A DNA stretch of 64,000 bases from an uncultured Erythrobacter sp. (GTDB lineage: Bacteria > Pseudomonadota > Alphaproteobacteria > Sphingomonadales > Sphingomonadaceae): contig CALCCG010000184.1 of assembly GCA_937899785.1 (NCBI GenBank), forward strand, positions 1 to 64,000, read 5' to 3'. This document shows positions 33,909 to 42,294 of the stretch, one piece after another. Every line of letters starts with the position of its first letter. The stretch's first letter is position 1. A program made the position numbers and the translations under genes. Under the pieces are notes generated by a model. That model made no database searches and was not told the origin of the DNA. It saw nothing but the letters and a program-made list of their open reading frames with translations.

Positions 33909-34897
33909 TGAACGCCATCACCGTCCTTTCCGCTGCGCCGCACGATCTCATCGACGCCTGGTTTGGGAGCGTGATCGCCCAAGAGCGCGACGCGCTGTCG
34001 CGCTTTCTCGACACTGATCAGAACGGTGTGTCGGCCACGATCACGCTGCTCGCCGCGCAAACACGGCCTGTTATCTTCACCGGCATCGGCAAATCGGGGC
34101 ACATTGCGGCCAAGCTCGCGGCGACCTTTTCGAGCCTTGGCACCGCCGCCGTTTTCGTCAACGCAGCCGAGGCGGCGCATGGCGATCTGGGCGCGGTGGA
34201 ACCTGGCAGCGCGGTGATCGCGCTCTCCAACAGCGGATCGACCGAGGAGATTGTTCGCACGCTGCCGCTGCTCAAGGCGCGCGACTGCACGCTCATCGCG
34301 ATCGTCGGGCGCGCAGGCTCGCCGCTCGCCAGGGCGGCCGACCACCGCATCCTCGCCGAAATCGAACAGGAGGCCGACCATATCGGCATGGCCCCCACGT
34401 CCAGCACGACGTTGCATCTCGCCATTGGCGACGCGTTGGCGGTGGCGGTAAGCCGGATGCGCGGTTTCACCCGCGAGGATTTCCTACGCCACCACCCCGC
34501 CGGGCTGCTCGGCCGCCGAATGATTCCGGTCGCAAGCCTGATGCGACAAGGCGCCGACTTGCCCAGCGTTACCACATCCACCGATCTGCTCGATCTGCTC
34601 GCGGTCATGTCAGCAAAGCGGATGGGAGCCGCCTGTGTGATCGATCGGAACGACGCTCTGCTGGGACTTGTCGTGGATGGCGATGTGCGGCGTCACTTGC
34701 AGTCCGGGCCCAAACTGGCCGGCGTCACTGCGGGCGAGCTGATGCAGACCAACCCTCAGACCATCGGCCCTGACGCGACATTGGGTGATGTTCTCGCGAT
34801 GCGTCAGGACGCCGAACTTGACTGGCTGGTCCTCCCCGTCATCGATCAGGCCGGGCGCTTGCTCGGCATGCTGCACACCAACGATCTTTACGGATAA
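33908..34897 (+). CDS. kdsD: Arabinose-5-phosphate isomerase (KdsD/KpsF type), SIS plus two CBS domains
   Basis: A 329-residue enzyme converting ribulose-5-phosphate to arabinose-5-phosphate, the first step of Kdo synthesis. The SIS domain (about 40-185) has FTGIGKSGHIAAKLAATFSSLG, GDLGAVEPGSAVIALSNSG and APTSSTTLHLAIGDALAVAV. It is followed by FLRHHPAGLLGRR and two CBS repeats (MRQGADLPSVTTSTDLLDLL and LMQTNPQTIGPDATLGDVL). ATG 33908 overlaps the previous stop by one base; the next gene starts one base after its stop. Orthologues normally serve LPS or capsule; here the gene lies between flagellar loci. Confidence 0.9.
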   Translation: MNAITVLSAAPHDLIDAWFGSVIAQERDALSRFLDTDQNGVSATITLLAAQTRPVIFTGIGKSGHIAAKLAATFSSLGTAAVFVNAAEAAHGDLGAVEPGSAVIALSNSGSTEEIVRTLPLLKARDCTLIAIVGRAGSPLARAADHRILAEIEQEADHIGMAPTSSTTLHLAIGDALAVAVSRMRGFTREDFLRHHPAGLLGRRMIPVASLMRQGADLPSVTTSTDLLDLLAVMSAKRMGAACVIDRNDALLGLVVDGDVRRHLQSGPKLAGVTAGELMQTNPQTIGPDATLGDVLAMRQDAELDWLVLPVIDQAGRLLGMLHTNDLYG

Positions 34898-34898
34898 C

Positions 34899-36209
34899 AT
34901 GAACATCGTCGCCTTCATCCCGGCCAAGGGCAACAGCAAACGTGTGCCACAGAAGAACCTCGCGATTCTTGATGGCGAACACCTCTTCAAACGCAAGCTG
35001 CGTCAGGCGCTGGACTGCCCGGCGATCACCGAAGTGTGTCTCGACACCGATTGCCAAGAGATCGCCACGCGCGCCAGCGACCTGCCGGTTACCTGGCTCA
35101 GACGCCCGGACGCGCTCGCCTCCAACGCCACCGATGGGCACGCCATGTTCGCGTGGGAGTGCGGCCAACGCCCCGATGCGGATATCTGGGTTCAGGCGCT
35201 GTGCACCGCGCCCTTTGTCACCGCGGCCACCCTCACCCGCGCCATCGACGCGTTGCTCGCCACTCCAGAGGCGGACAGCCTTGTGGGGGTGAGCCGGGCA
35301 AAGCAATATTGCTGGGACACGGACACGCCCGCCTATGGCGCTGGCCCCATTCCGAACAGCGTCGATCTGCCCGAAACCGTGATCGAGGCGATGAGCCTTT
35401 ACATTGTGCGCAGACCTGCGACGGGTGAGCTGCCCATCCGCCGCTTTGGCGCACGGCCCCTGCTGTTTGACCTTGATCCAATCGAGCAAATCGACGTTAA
35501 CACCAAGGCTGATCTGGCGCTCGCCGAAACGCTTGCGACGGGGCACAGAGCGCGAGAGGCGACCCGCTTTCGCGCGATCGCGCCGCACCTTTCGTCCACG
35601 GTCCTGGCCGACATCGGCAAAGAGCTTGGGATCAACGCGGTGCTGCCGCCTCACATTCGCCCAACCACAGGCGGGCGGCTGCTGGGCCGCGCCAAGACAC
35701 TCGAGATTGCGGCGATCGCAGCGGGCGATAGTGAGGATGCTTGGAAAGGGATTTACGGCGCGCTCCAGTCCTATGATTTTGTCCGGACAGGCGATGTCAT
35801 TATGGTCGCCAACGAAGCGCCGACCCGCGCCTACTTTGGCGATCTGAACGCTAATCTGGCAATCCGGTCCGGCGCGGTCGGCGCGGTGATCGACGGGGTG
35901 ACGCGCGACACGGCGGATGTGCGCGCGCTCGGCTTTCCCGTCTACGCGCACGCCAGCCACGCCAACGATATCAAGTTCGAAGGCACTCTGAAGACCATGA
36001 ACCAGCCGATCGCCATGGGCGGCGTTCCGGTGTGCAACGAGGATGTTGTGTTCGCTGATGAAGATGGCGTGGTCGTGATCCCGCGTGCGCGCTGGGCTGA
36101 GGTCGAGCAGGCCGCTTGGGATGTGATCGAGAACGAGGCGCGCATCCGCGTGAGCGCGGCGCGCGGCGTCGATGTGAACGACATCCTCGCCCAGTTTGGT
36201 TCCTTTTAA
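34899..36209 (+). CDS. Fusion: NeuA-type CMP-sugar cytidylyltransferase plus RraA-like (HMG aldolase) domain
   Basis: A 436-residue two-domain protein. Residues 1-220 are a cytidylyltransferase: FIPAKGNSKRVPQKNL is closer to the acylneuraminate (NeuA) signature than to the KdsB IPARxxSxRLPGK form. LCTAPFVTAATLTRAI and DVNTKADLALAE also fit. Residues 228-430 match the RraA/HMG-aldolase fold: GDVIMVANEAPTRAYFGDL, then AVGAVIDGVTRDTADVRALG, with the R-D pair that binds substrate and metal, and DEDGVVVIPRARW. The domains are in one continuous frame. It starts one base after kdsD; kdsA follows after 11 bases. Expected reaction: CTP activation of the KdsA-derived 3-deoxy-ulosonate. The second domain acts on 2-keto acids in known families, so a cleavage or editing role is possible, which is inference. 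Confidence 0.82.
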   Translation: MNIVAFIPAKGNSKRVPQKNLAILDGEHLFKRKLRQALDCPAITEVCLDTDCQEIATRASDLPVTWLRRPDALASNATDGHAMFAWECGQRPDADIWVQALCTAPFVTAATLTRAIDALLATPEADSLVGVSRAKQYCWDTDTPAYGAGPIPNSVDLPETVIEAMSLYIVRRPATGELPIRRFGARPLLFDLDPIEQIDVNTKADLALAETLATGHRAREATRFRAIAPHLSSTVLADIGKELGINAVLPPHIRPTTGGRLLGRAKTLEIAAIAAGDSEDAWKGIYGALQSYDFVRTGDVIMVANEAPTRAYFGDLNANLAIRSGAVGAVIDGVTRDTADVRALGFPVYAHASHANDIKFEGTLKTMNQPIAMGGVPVCNEDVVFADEDGVVVIPRARWAEVEQAAWDVIENEARIRVSAARGVDVNDILAQFGSF

Positions 36210-36220
36210 GGAGAAGTGCG

Positions 36221-37069
36221 ATGAAGCGGATTTCGATAGGATCGCTCAAGCTTGCCAACGACCGGCCCTTTGCGCTGATAGCGGGACCGTGCGCGATGGA
36301 AAGCCGTGCGCACGCCTTGGAGATGGCGAGCGCGCTGCGCGAAATGTGCGCGAATCTGGGCGTCGGGCTGATCTACAAGTCGTCCTTCGATAAGGGCAAC
36401 CGGACCTCAATTGACTCGCCGCGCGGGGTGGGCCTGGCCAAGGCGTTGGATGTGTTTGCCGAAATTCGCGAGACACTGGACTGCCCGGTGATCACAGACG
36501 TGCACGAGGCCTCGCAATGCGCGCCGGTCGCCAAGGCGGTCGATGCGCTCCAAATCCCGGCCTTCTTGTGCCGACAGACCGATCTGCTGCTCGCCGCAGG
36601 TCGGACCGGGCGCGCGATCAACGTCAAAAAGGGCCAGTTCCTTGCACCTTGGGATATGCGCAACGTCGCTGCCAAGATTGCCAGCACTGGCAACGAACGC
36701 GTGATGCTGTGCGAACGCGGCACCAGCTTTGGCTATAACACGCTGGTCAACGACATGCGCAGCGTACCGATTATGGCGGAAACCGGCTATCCGATCGTGT
36801 TCGACGCAACCCATTCGGTGCAACAGCCTGGCGGGCAAGGAACGCGTTCCGGGGGGCGGCGCGAATATGTGCCAACGCTGGCGCGCGCGGCGGTGGCGGT
36901 GGGCGTGGCAGCGGTGTTTATCGAAACCCATGAGGAACCCGAGCGCGCGCCAAGCGACGGGCCTAACATGGTGCCGCTCAAGGAGATGCCGGCGCTGCTG
37001 ACGACGCTCAAAGAGTTTGACGCGGTGGCGAAGCGGCCGCGTTATCCGGCCAGCGTAGAAGCGGCCTGA
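36221..37069 (+). CDS. kdsA: 3-deoxy-8-phosphooctulonate synthase (Kdo-8-P synthase)
   Basis: A 282-residue enzyme of normal family length condensing arabinose-5-phosphate with phosphoenolpyruvate to Kdo-8-phosphate. Characteristic segments are FALIAGPCAMESRAHALEMA, LIYKSSFDKGNRTSIDSPRG, VITDVHEASQCAPVA, INVKKGQFLAPWDM, FGYNTLVNDMRS and VFDATHSVQQPGGQGTRSGG. AAGGAG stands 8 bases before the ATG. It is last in the glycosyltransferase-kdsD-cytidylyltransferase operon and overlaps the 3' end of the convergent IMPase gene by 28 bases. Confidence 0.95.
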   Translation: MKRISIGSLKLANDRPFALIAGPCAMESRAHALEMASALREMCANLGVGLIYKSSFDKGNRTSIDSPRGVGLAKALDVFAEIRETLDCPVITDVHEASQCAPVAKAVDALQIPAFLCRQTDLLLAAGRTGRAINVKKGQFLAPWDMRNVAAKIASTGNERVMLCERGTSFGYNTLVNDMRSVPIMAETGYPIVFDATHSVQQPGGQGTRSGGRREYVPTLARAAVAVGVAAVFIETHEEPERAPSDGPNMVPLKEMPALLTTLKEFDAVAKRPRYPASVEAA

Positions 37070-37854
37070 TCCCAGATTTCGTCGCTGTGCGCGAGAAGGA
37101 TCGCGCCGCTAGGGTCTGTTGGACAATACCGCGCACCGTCGAGCCGCGCCGCCTTTCCACCCGCCTCTTCGAGGATCAAAACCCCGGGAGCGTGATCCCA
37201 GACCAGCGTGCGCCAATACAGGGCGAAGTCACAGACGCCTTGCGCCACTATCGGGTATTCCGCGCCCGCGCAGCGCCGGGTCGGCTGGACCTGCGCCACC
37301 CGATCAGCCAGGCGGGCCACCTGCGATTCCATCGCCGCTGGCCGCTGAAAGTGGCTGATGATGCCGGTGCAGGCTGACACATCGCACGCGCCCGCGCCGG
37401 TTGTGATCCGCTCGCCATCGATCCAAGCGCCCGCTCCGCGTTCCGCCGCGACAAGCGCACCGTTGAGCGGATTCAACACGCACGACGCCACGATCTCACC
37501 GCGCCGGATGAGCGCCGCCATAAGCGCAAACGGGCCGCGCCCCTCGGCGAAGTTGCGGGTTCCATCTATCGGATCCACGATCCAGACCTCGCCCTGGTCA
37601 AGATCGCGAAGCAGAGAAGGATCGCGTGCGCAGGCCTCTTCGCCGACAAAGCGCGCCTCGGGTCGCAGCGACTTGAGCCGCGTCGCAATGATCGCTTCGG
37701 CTTCGTGGTCAGCGATGGTGACCAGTTCACCGGGGGACTTCTCTTCCACATCGCCCTTTGCCAGGCGCTGGTATCGCGGCATCACCGCATCGGCCGCCGC
37801 TTCGGCAAGACTATCGGCCATCGCGAACGCGAGCGAGGATATCCGCCGGGTCAT
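37042..37854 (-). CDS. Inositol-monophosphatase-family sugar phosphatase
   Basis: A 270-residue Mg2+-dependent phosphatase. Metal-site motifs are GEEA (71-74), DPIDGT (94-99) and WDHAPG (218-223). It is the size of histidinol-phosphatase/inositol-phosphatase members. It follows motB by 13 bases on the same strand and may be the last gene of the flg-mot operon, while its 3' end overlaps kdsA. Given the missing kdsC, it is one of two candidates for dephosphorylating Kdo-8-phosphate; a housekeeping histidinol or inositol phosphatase is equally possible. Confidence 0.82.
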   Translation of the reverse strand: MTRRISSLAFAMADSLAEAAADAVMPRYQRLAKGDVEEKSPGELVTIADHEAEAIIATRLKSLRPEARFVGEEACARDPSLLRDLDQGEVWIVDPIDGTRNFAEGRGPFALMAALIRRGEIVASCVLNPLNGALVAAERGAGAWIDGERITTGAGACDVSACTGIISHFQRPAAMESQVARLADRVAQVQPTRRCAGAEYPIVAQGVCDFALYWRTLVWDHAPGVLILEEAGGKAARLDGARYCPTDPSGAILLAHSDEIWDQAASTLAG

Positions 37855-37867
37855 CTCAAGGTTGGCC

Positions 37868-38803
37868 TCAAGGAAAGTCCGCAGGCTTGGATGATTGGAA
37901 GGACTCGTCCGCGATACGGGTGGCCGCCCGACGCGAGGTCGGCTGGGTCCCTTCCAGCAGCAGCAGCGAAATGCGACGGTTGCGCGGGTCTTTCGGATTG
38001 GCCTCGATCAAAGGTTCGCGATCCGCCACGCCCTCGATGCGCGAAAAGCGGGTGGACGAGATGCCGTTGCGGATCAACGCCTGGCGGGTGGCCTCTGCAC
38101 GCCCGGCTGAAAGCGACCAATTGTTCGCCACTACACCTGATCGCCAGGGCAGAGAATCGGTGTGCCCCCGCAGGATCAACGGCGTCGGTCCTTCGGCCAG
38201 CGTTTCGCCCATCACTTCTAGCAGTTTGCGCGCTTCGGGCGTCAGCACGGTGGTGCCCAACGCAAACATAGAAAAGTCCGCGTCATCAACCAGATCAATG
38301 CGTATGCCTTCGGGCGCGCGAAGCACGCGCACCTGCCGCGATAGACGGACCAACTCCTTACGCTTGGACAGCTTTTCCTTGATCTCCTCGCGGATCTTGC
38401 GGATTTTCTCCTGGATCGCTTCGCTCTCGCCGCGCCCACCGCCTTCCATTGGGCCGCCAGCGGCACCTCGGGGAATGGTGATCGCCTTGGTCCCGGTCTG
38501 CCCCTGCTGATTGGGATAATTGTCGGTGTCGGTGATCGACGCGCCACCCAACAGCCCGTCCGAACCCGCGCCTTGCTGGCGCATTTTGACCAGCGTCGGA
38601 GTAAAGTAGTCCGCGATCCCCTTGCGCTGGTTTTCCTCGGTCGCACCGAGCAGCCATAGCAGCAGGAAGAACGCCATCATCGCGGTCACAAAGTCGGCGT
38701 AGGCGACCTTCCACGCTCCGCCGTGATGGCCTCCTCCCTCAATCGTGATCTTCTTGACGATGATCGGCGCCAAGGGTTCGGGCGCGGCTTGGCCTTCCGC
38801 CAT
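37868..38803 (-). CDS. motB: Flagellar stator protein MotB
   Basis: A 311-residue stator subunit. The N-terminal HHGGAWKVAYADFVTAMMAFFLLLWLLG contains the proton-binding Asp (D37) in the single membrane segment. A plug/linker region follows with a Gly-rich patch, then an OmpA-like peptidoglycan-binding domain (ALGTTVLTPEARKLLEVMG, ILRGHTDSLPWR, NWSLSAGRAEATRQAL and DPRNRRISLLLL). It lies 3 bases after motA at the end of the flg operon. Confidence 0.95.
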   Translation of the reverse strand: MAEGQAAPEPLAPIIVKKITIEGGGHHGGAWKVAYADFVTAMMAFFLLLWLLGATEENQRKGIADYFTPTLVKMRQQGAGSDGLLGGASITDTDNYPNQQGQTGTKAITIPRGAAGGPMEGGGRGESEAIQEKIRKIREEIKEKLSKRKELVRLSRQVRVLRAPEGIRIDLVDDADFSMFALGTTVLTPEARKLLEVMGETLAEGPTPLILRGHTDSLPWRSGVVANNWSLSAGRAEATRQALIRNGISSTRFSRIEGVADREPLIEANPKDPRNRRISLLLLEGTQPTSRRAATRIADESFQSSKPADFP

Positions 38804-38806
38804 GGC

Positions 38807-39670
38807 TTAGCGACCCCGCATCTGATCAAGCAATTCGGTGAGCTTGGGCCGGTGCGCGGGCGGCAGGCCGGAGCGCGCTGCTTCGAGCACCATGGGCTGC
38901 GGATAGCCGTGGAGGCTGGCGACAATCACCTGCTTGATCGAATAATAGATTTGCCGGTCATGGGCGTTGATCTGCTTCAAGCGGCTCGCCATCGGGCCGG
39001 CGAAACCATAGGCGAGAAGCACGCCCAGAAAGGTGCCAACCAGCGCGCCGCCGATCATCTTGCCCAGGATTTCGGGCGGCTCATTGATCGAGCCCATGGT
39101 CTTGATAACACCCAGAACCGCCGCAACAATGCCGAGCGCTGGGAACGCGTCAGCCAGCGACTGGATCGCGTGCTCGGGCTCTTCCATTTCGTGCAGCTGG
39201 GTCTTGATCGCGTTGTCGATAATGTCCTCAACCGCGTGCGTGTCGAGCGTGCCAGAGGAGACCACCATGAGCGTCAACGGGTCGCAGATCAGCCCGGCAA
39301 CCGTGGCGTCGCCCTGCAGGCGCGGATACTCGCTGAAGATGGTCGAGTTCGCGGGGTCGGTGACGTGGCTTTCCAGCGCCACCGCCCCTTCGGAGCGAAG
39401 CAGTTTCATGAGCTTGGATGTCAGCGCGATCGCGTCGATGTGGTCGTCATCGGTGAATTTGGGGCCTTTGAAGACCTTGCCCAAACCGCCCCCTAAAAGC
39501 TTGATCTCGTGCATCGAGTTGCCGATCAGGGTCGCGCCCAAAGCGGCCCCTCCGATCATCATGAATTCGAGCGGGAGCGCGGCGAGGATCGGCCCCATAG
39601 AGCCGCCCGCCAAAACAAACCCGCCAAAGACGAGACCGATCAGAACAACAATGCCGATGGCGGCAAACAT
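38807..39670 (-). CDS. motA: Flagellar stator protein MotA
   Basis: A 287-residue proton-channel subunit with four membrane segments: two at the N-terminus (IGIVVLIGLVFGGFVLAGG, LPLEFMMIGGAALGATLIGN) and two near residues 170-230. The signature FPALGIVAAVLGVIKTMGSI, then IGGALVGTFLGVLLAYGFAGPMA, carries the conserved Pro residues; the acidic/basic cytoplasmic loop that touches FliG lies between the pairs. Downstream of flgL by 30 bases and directly before motB. Confidence 0.96.
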   Translation of the reverse strand: MFAAIGIVVLIGLVFGGFVLAGGSMGPILAALPLEFMMIGGAALGATLIGNSMHEIKLLGGGLGKVFKGPKFTDDDHIDAIALTSKLMKLLRSEGAVALESHVTDPANSTIFSEYPRLQGDATVAGLICDPLTLMVVSSGTLDTHAVEDIIDNAIKTQLHEMEEPEHAIQSLADAFPALGIVAAVLGVIKTMGSINEPPEILGKMIGGALVGTFLGVLLAYGFAGPMASRLKQINAHDRQIYYSIKQVIVASLHGYPQPMVLEAARSGLPPAHRPKLTELLDQMRGR

Positions 39671-39700
39671 GGCGCGACAACTCCTAAAGCGACCCGGCGC

Positions 39701-40618
39701 TCAAAGCGCGTTGAACAAGGTGAGGTTGGAGACGCGGGTGAAGCTGGCCTGGCTGGCCTCAAGCGCAACCTGTGTCTGTTGCAGCCGCACAATCGCGTCG
39801 CTCAGATCAGTGTCACCCAAGTCCGATTGCTGCTCCGCCACGGTCAGCGACCGGTCAAGCTGGTCGTCCTGGATCACCCCGACCCAGGCCAAGCGCGTGC
39901 CCAGCACGGTCTGATTGCGCGTGGTCGTGTCGATTGCGGCGTCGATACCCTCGAGCGCGGCCTGAGCTGCCGCCGTCGGATCAGCGACTCCCGGCTGCAG
40001 CGCAGCGCTGAGCGTCGAAAGCACAGCAAAGGCGCTGGTCGGCGTGCCACCGACGTCAAACTGAAAGAGCTGAGCGCCGGTGACGCCGCGTTCGAGTTCG
40101 GTGCCCGGCGCGACGGGTACGGTCGGGATTTCCGAATTGCCGTTATAGGTGACACTGCCATCGGCTTCGCGGACAAAAGCGGGGCCGGCCGCCGTGCCGG
40201 CAAACAGGGGCTCTCCGGTCAGCGTCTGCGCGTTGGCGCGATCGAACAGCTCTTCTTCGAGCAGCGCGATTTCCTCGGCGATCGCTGCACGGCCGCTTTC
40301 CCCGGTCGTATCGTTGGCGGCCTGGATCGCAAGCTCGCGGGCGCGCGCAAGCAGGTTGGCCACGCCCTGCGCTTCGTCACCGGCTTCGTCGAGATCGCGC
40401 GCCAGCTTGTCGGCGTTGTCTTCCTGCACTTCGGAAAGGCGCTCCGTTCGCGCCAGAGTGCGCAGGCGCGATGCTGCGGCCGGGTCTTCCGACCCGCGCG
40501 AAAGCCGCACGCCGGTTGCGATCTGCGTTTGCAGCCGTTCGAGCGAGTCGCGCAGATCGCTCATCTGGATCAGCGAGCGTTCGTAAAACGCGCCGGTTGC
40601 GTTGCTGACAAAACTCAT
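39701..40618 (-). CDS. flgL: Flagellar hook-filament junction protein FlgL (HAP3)
   Basis: A 305-residue flagellin-like protein. The N-terminus MSFVSNATGAFYERSLIQMSDLRDSLERLQTQIATGVRL and the SRGSEDPAAASRLRTLART segment follow the FlgL pattern, and GRAAIAEEIALLEEELFDRAN lies in the D1 helix. The C-terminus (LSDAIVRLQQTQVALEASQASFTRVSNLTLFNAL) is the matching D0 helix. It connects hook and filament with FlgK, whose gene precedes it by 26 bases. Confidence 0.93.
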   Translation of the reverse strand: MSFVSNATGAFYERSLIQMSDLRDSLERLQTQIATGVRLSRGSEDPAAASRLRTLARTERLSEVQEDNADKLARDLDEAGDEAQGVANLLARARELAIQAANDTTGESGRAAIAEEIALLEEELFDRANAQTLTGEPLFAGTAAGPAFVREADGSVTYNGNSEIPTVPVAPGTELERGVTGAQLFQFDVGGTPTSAFAVLSTLSAALQPGVADPTAAAQAALEGIDAAIDTTTRNQTVLGTRLAWVGVIQDDQLDRSLTVAEQQSDLGDTDLSDAIVRLQQTQVALEASQASFTRVSNLTLFNAL

Positions 40619-40644
40619 CGGTTGTCTCCTATGCCCAGCGCCGC

Positions 40645-41985
40645 TCAGCGCAGCCCCAGCAGCGTGTCGAAGATTTCGGTTGCGACCTGCATCACGCGGC
40701 TGTTCGCCTCGAACGCCTGCTGTAAGCGGATGAGATTGGCGGCCTCGGTGTCGAGATCGACGCCGGTTTCGGTGAGCAAAGTGGCCTGCGCGTTCTCCGC
40801 GATCGCGGCAAGGCCCGTGCGGGTCACTTCTTGCGCGGAAATGCGGCTGGAAAGGCCGAGCAAGAGTGTATCCGTTCGTGCGATCGGCCCGTCATCGCCG
40901 CCGATTGAGGCGACAAAACTGGCGAGATTGGTGGTGTTGGTGCTGCCCGCGGGCGATCCGGCGGGAGCGGTGGCGAGCTGCGTGCCCGAAGTCAGCGCGA
41001 GTTCGATATCCGCTGCGCCGGTCCCAGTGAAGAAAGGCTGGCCGGGATTGCCATCGGCGTCCGCTCCGCTCGCCTGCGCAGCGTTAGAAAGCGCGATGAT
41101 TTCAGCCGCGATCGCGTCGAGTTCGATCTGGTAATCGGCCTGCGCGTCGAGCGCGGCCGCCTGACCGGCTAGGGCGCCGCGCGCCGGGGTGACCGCGGCG
41201 CCGCCGACCGCGAAGGACACGGTGCCATCGGGCGCGGTGGTCGAGGTGATATCCGAGCTGGTCAGCCCATCGACAAGCAGCGGCCCGGCGGCCCCCGATG
41301 CGTCCGCAAGGCGCACGGTTACCGCGCCGCGACTGTCAAACTCGGTTTCAATCCCGACCTCTTGCGACAAGGCCCTGAGCGCTGCGTCCCGCGCGTCCAA
41401 AAGCGCAGCCTGCCCGGCGGTCCCATCGCGCGCGTTGGCAAGATTTTGGTTGATCCGCGCCAGTTCGGCGGCCTGCAAATTGGCTTCGTCCAGGCTGATC
41501 GCTGTCGACGCCTGCACCTGCCCTCGCGCGGTTGCCAGCGTAGAATTGGCAAATTGGAACGTGCTCGCCAGCTGGCGTCCGGTTTCCAAAGCGTTGGTCC
41601 GCAAAGCGGGTTCGAGAGGGTTGCCTTCGAGCTGGGTCAGCACCGCTTCAAACTCGACCAGCCCTTCGAACAGCGAAGATTGCTCAAGCGCCAGTTCGGT
41701 GTCGCGCAAAGCGGCCAATTCCGTGTCCGCGCGGGCCAATTCGCTAGCGCTTTGACGCGCCTGTTGCTGGACGATCGCGCTGTCGAACCGGGTGATCCCC
41801 TCGATCCGGACGCCGTTGAGAACGCCGTTGCCGCTGGCGGAAATGCCAACCAGCTCACGCGAGGAAAGCGTGCGGCGCGCGTAATCGGGGTTCGACGCGT
41901 TGGCGATGTTCTGCGACGTGACCTCAAGGCTGGCCCTTGCGGCGGCGGCCCCCGAACGGCCGATCTGAAAGAGGGATCCTGGCAT
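40645..41985 (-). CDS. flgK: Flagellar hook-associated protein FlgK (HAP1)
   Basis: A 446-residue junction protein. N-terminal PGSLFQIGRSGAAAARASLEVTSQNIANASNPDYARRTL is the shared rod/hook/HAP motif, followed by VEFEAVLTQLEGNPLEPALRTNALETGRQLA, typical of FlgK. C-terminal ANLIRLQQAFEANSRVMQVATEIFDTLLGLR is the usual closing helix. Shorter than enteric FlgK (about 550), in line with the general small size of axial proteins here. Confidence 0.94.
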   Translation of the reverse strand: MPGSLFQIGRSGAAAARASLEVTSQNIANASNPDYARRTLSSRELVGISASGNGVLNGVRIEGITRFDSAIVQQQARQSASELARADTELAALRDTELALEQSSLFEGLVEFEAVLTQLEGNPLEPALRTNALETGRQLASTFQFANSTLATARGQVQASTAISLDEANLQAAELARINQNLANARDGTAGQAALLDARDAALRALSQEVGIETEFDSRGAVTVRLADASGAAGPLLVDGLTSSDITSTTAPDGTVSFAVGGAAVTPARGALAGQAAALDAQADYQIELDAIAAEIIALSNAAQASGADADGNPGQPFFTGTGAADIELALTSGTQLATAPAGSPAGSTNTTNLASFVASIGGDDGPIARTDTLLLGLSSRISAQEVTRTGLAAIAENAQATLLTETGVDLDTEAANLIRLQQAFEANSRVMQVATEIFDTLLGLR

Positions 41986-41988
41986 AGC

Positions 41989-42294
41989 CTAGCCTTTATG
42001 CTCCAAGAGATGTTGGGAAAGCTGCGCTTCGATGCTCCGTGCAAACCCGAAGGCGCCACTGGCCGCGGCGATTTCGGCGAAGTGTTCGTCGCGCATCTGC
42101 GTGAACTCTTTCATCCCTCCCCCGGTCAGCGGCGTGTCCTCGGCCAAGTGCGAGGCGCGCGCGCTTTCGAGCAATTTGCGGATCATGATCGCCTCAAAAC
42201 CTTGCGCCGCCTTGCGCAATTCGCGCTGCTCAGCCGTCAGCGTTTCCGCGTCGGTTTGGCCCGCGGCGGGCGAAGGGGTCACAGGAAAGATCAC
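41989..42294 (-). CDS. flgJ: Rod-binding protein FlgJ, N-terminal domain only
   Basis: A 101-residue protein equal to the rod-capping domain of FlgJ: LRKAAQGFEAIMIRKLLESARAS, then GGGMKEFTQMRDEHFAEIAA. The muramidase domain that enteric FlgJ carries is absent; a separate lytic transglycosylase is encoded at 52254-53360. Start overlaps the flgI stop (ATGA), and flgK follows after 3 bases. Confidence 0.88.
   Translation of the reverse strand: MIFPVTPSPAAGQTDAETLTAEQRELRKAAQGFEAIMIRKLLESARASHLAEDTPLTGGGMKEFTQMRDEHFAEIAAASGAFGFARSIEAQLSQHLLEHKG

Noticed and set aside
34839-35960. 373-codon open frame antisense to the cytidylyltransferase-RraA fusion
   Set aside because: Shadow frame; both domains on the plus strand have intact motifs.
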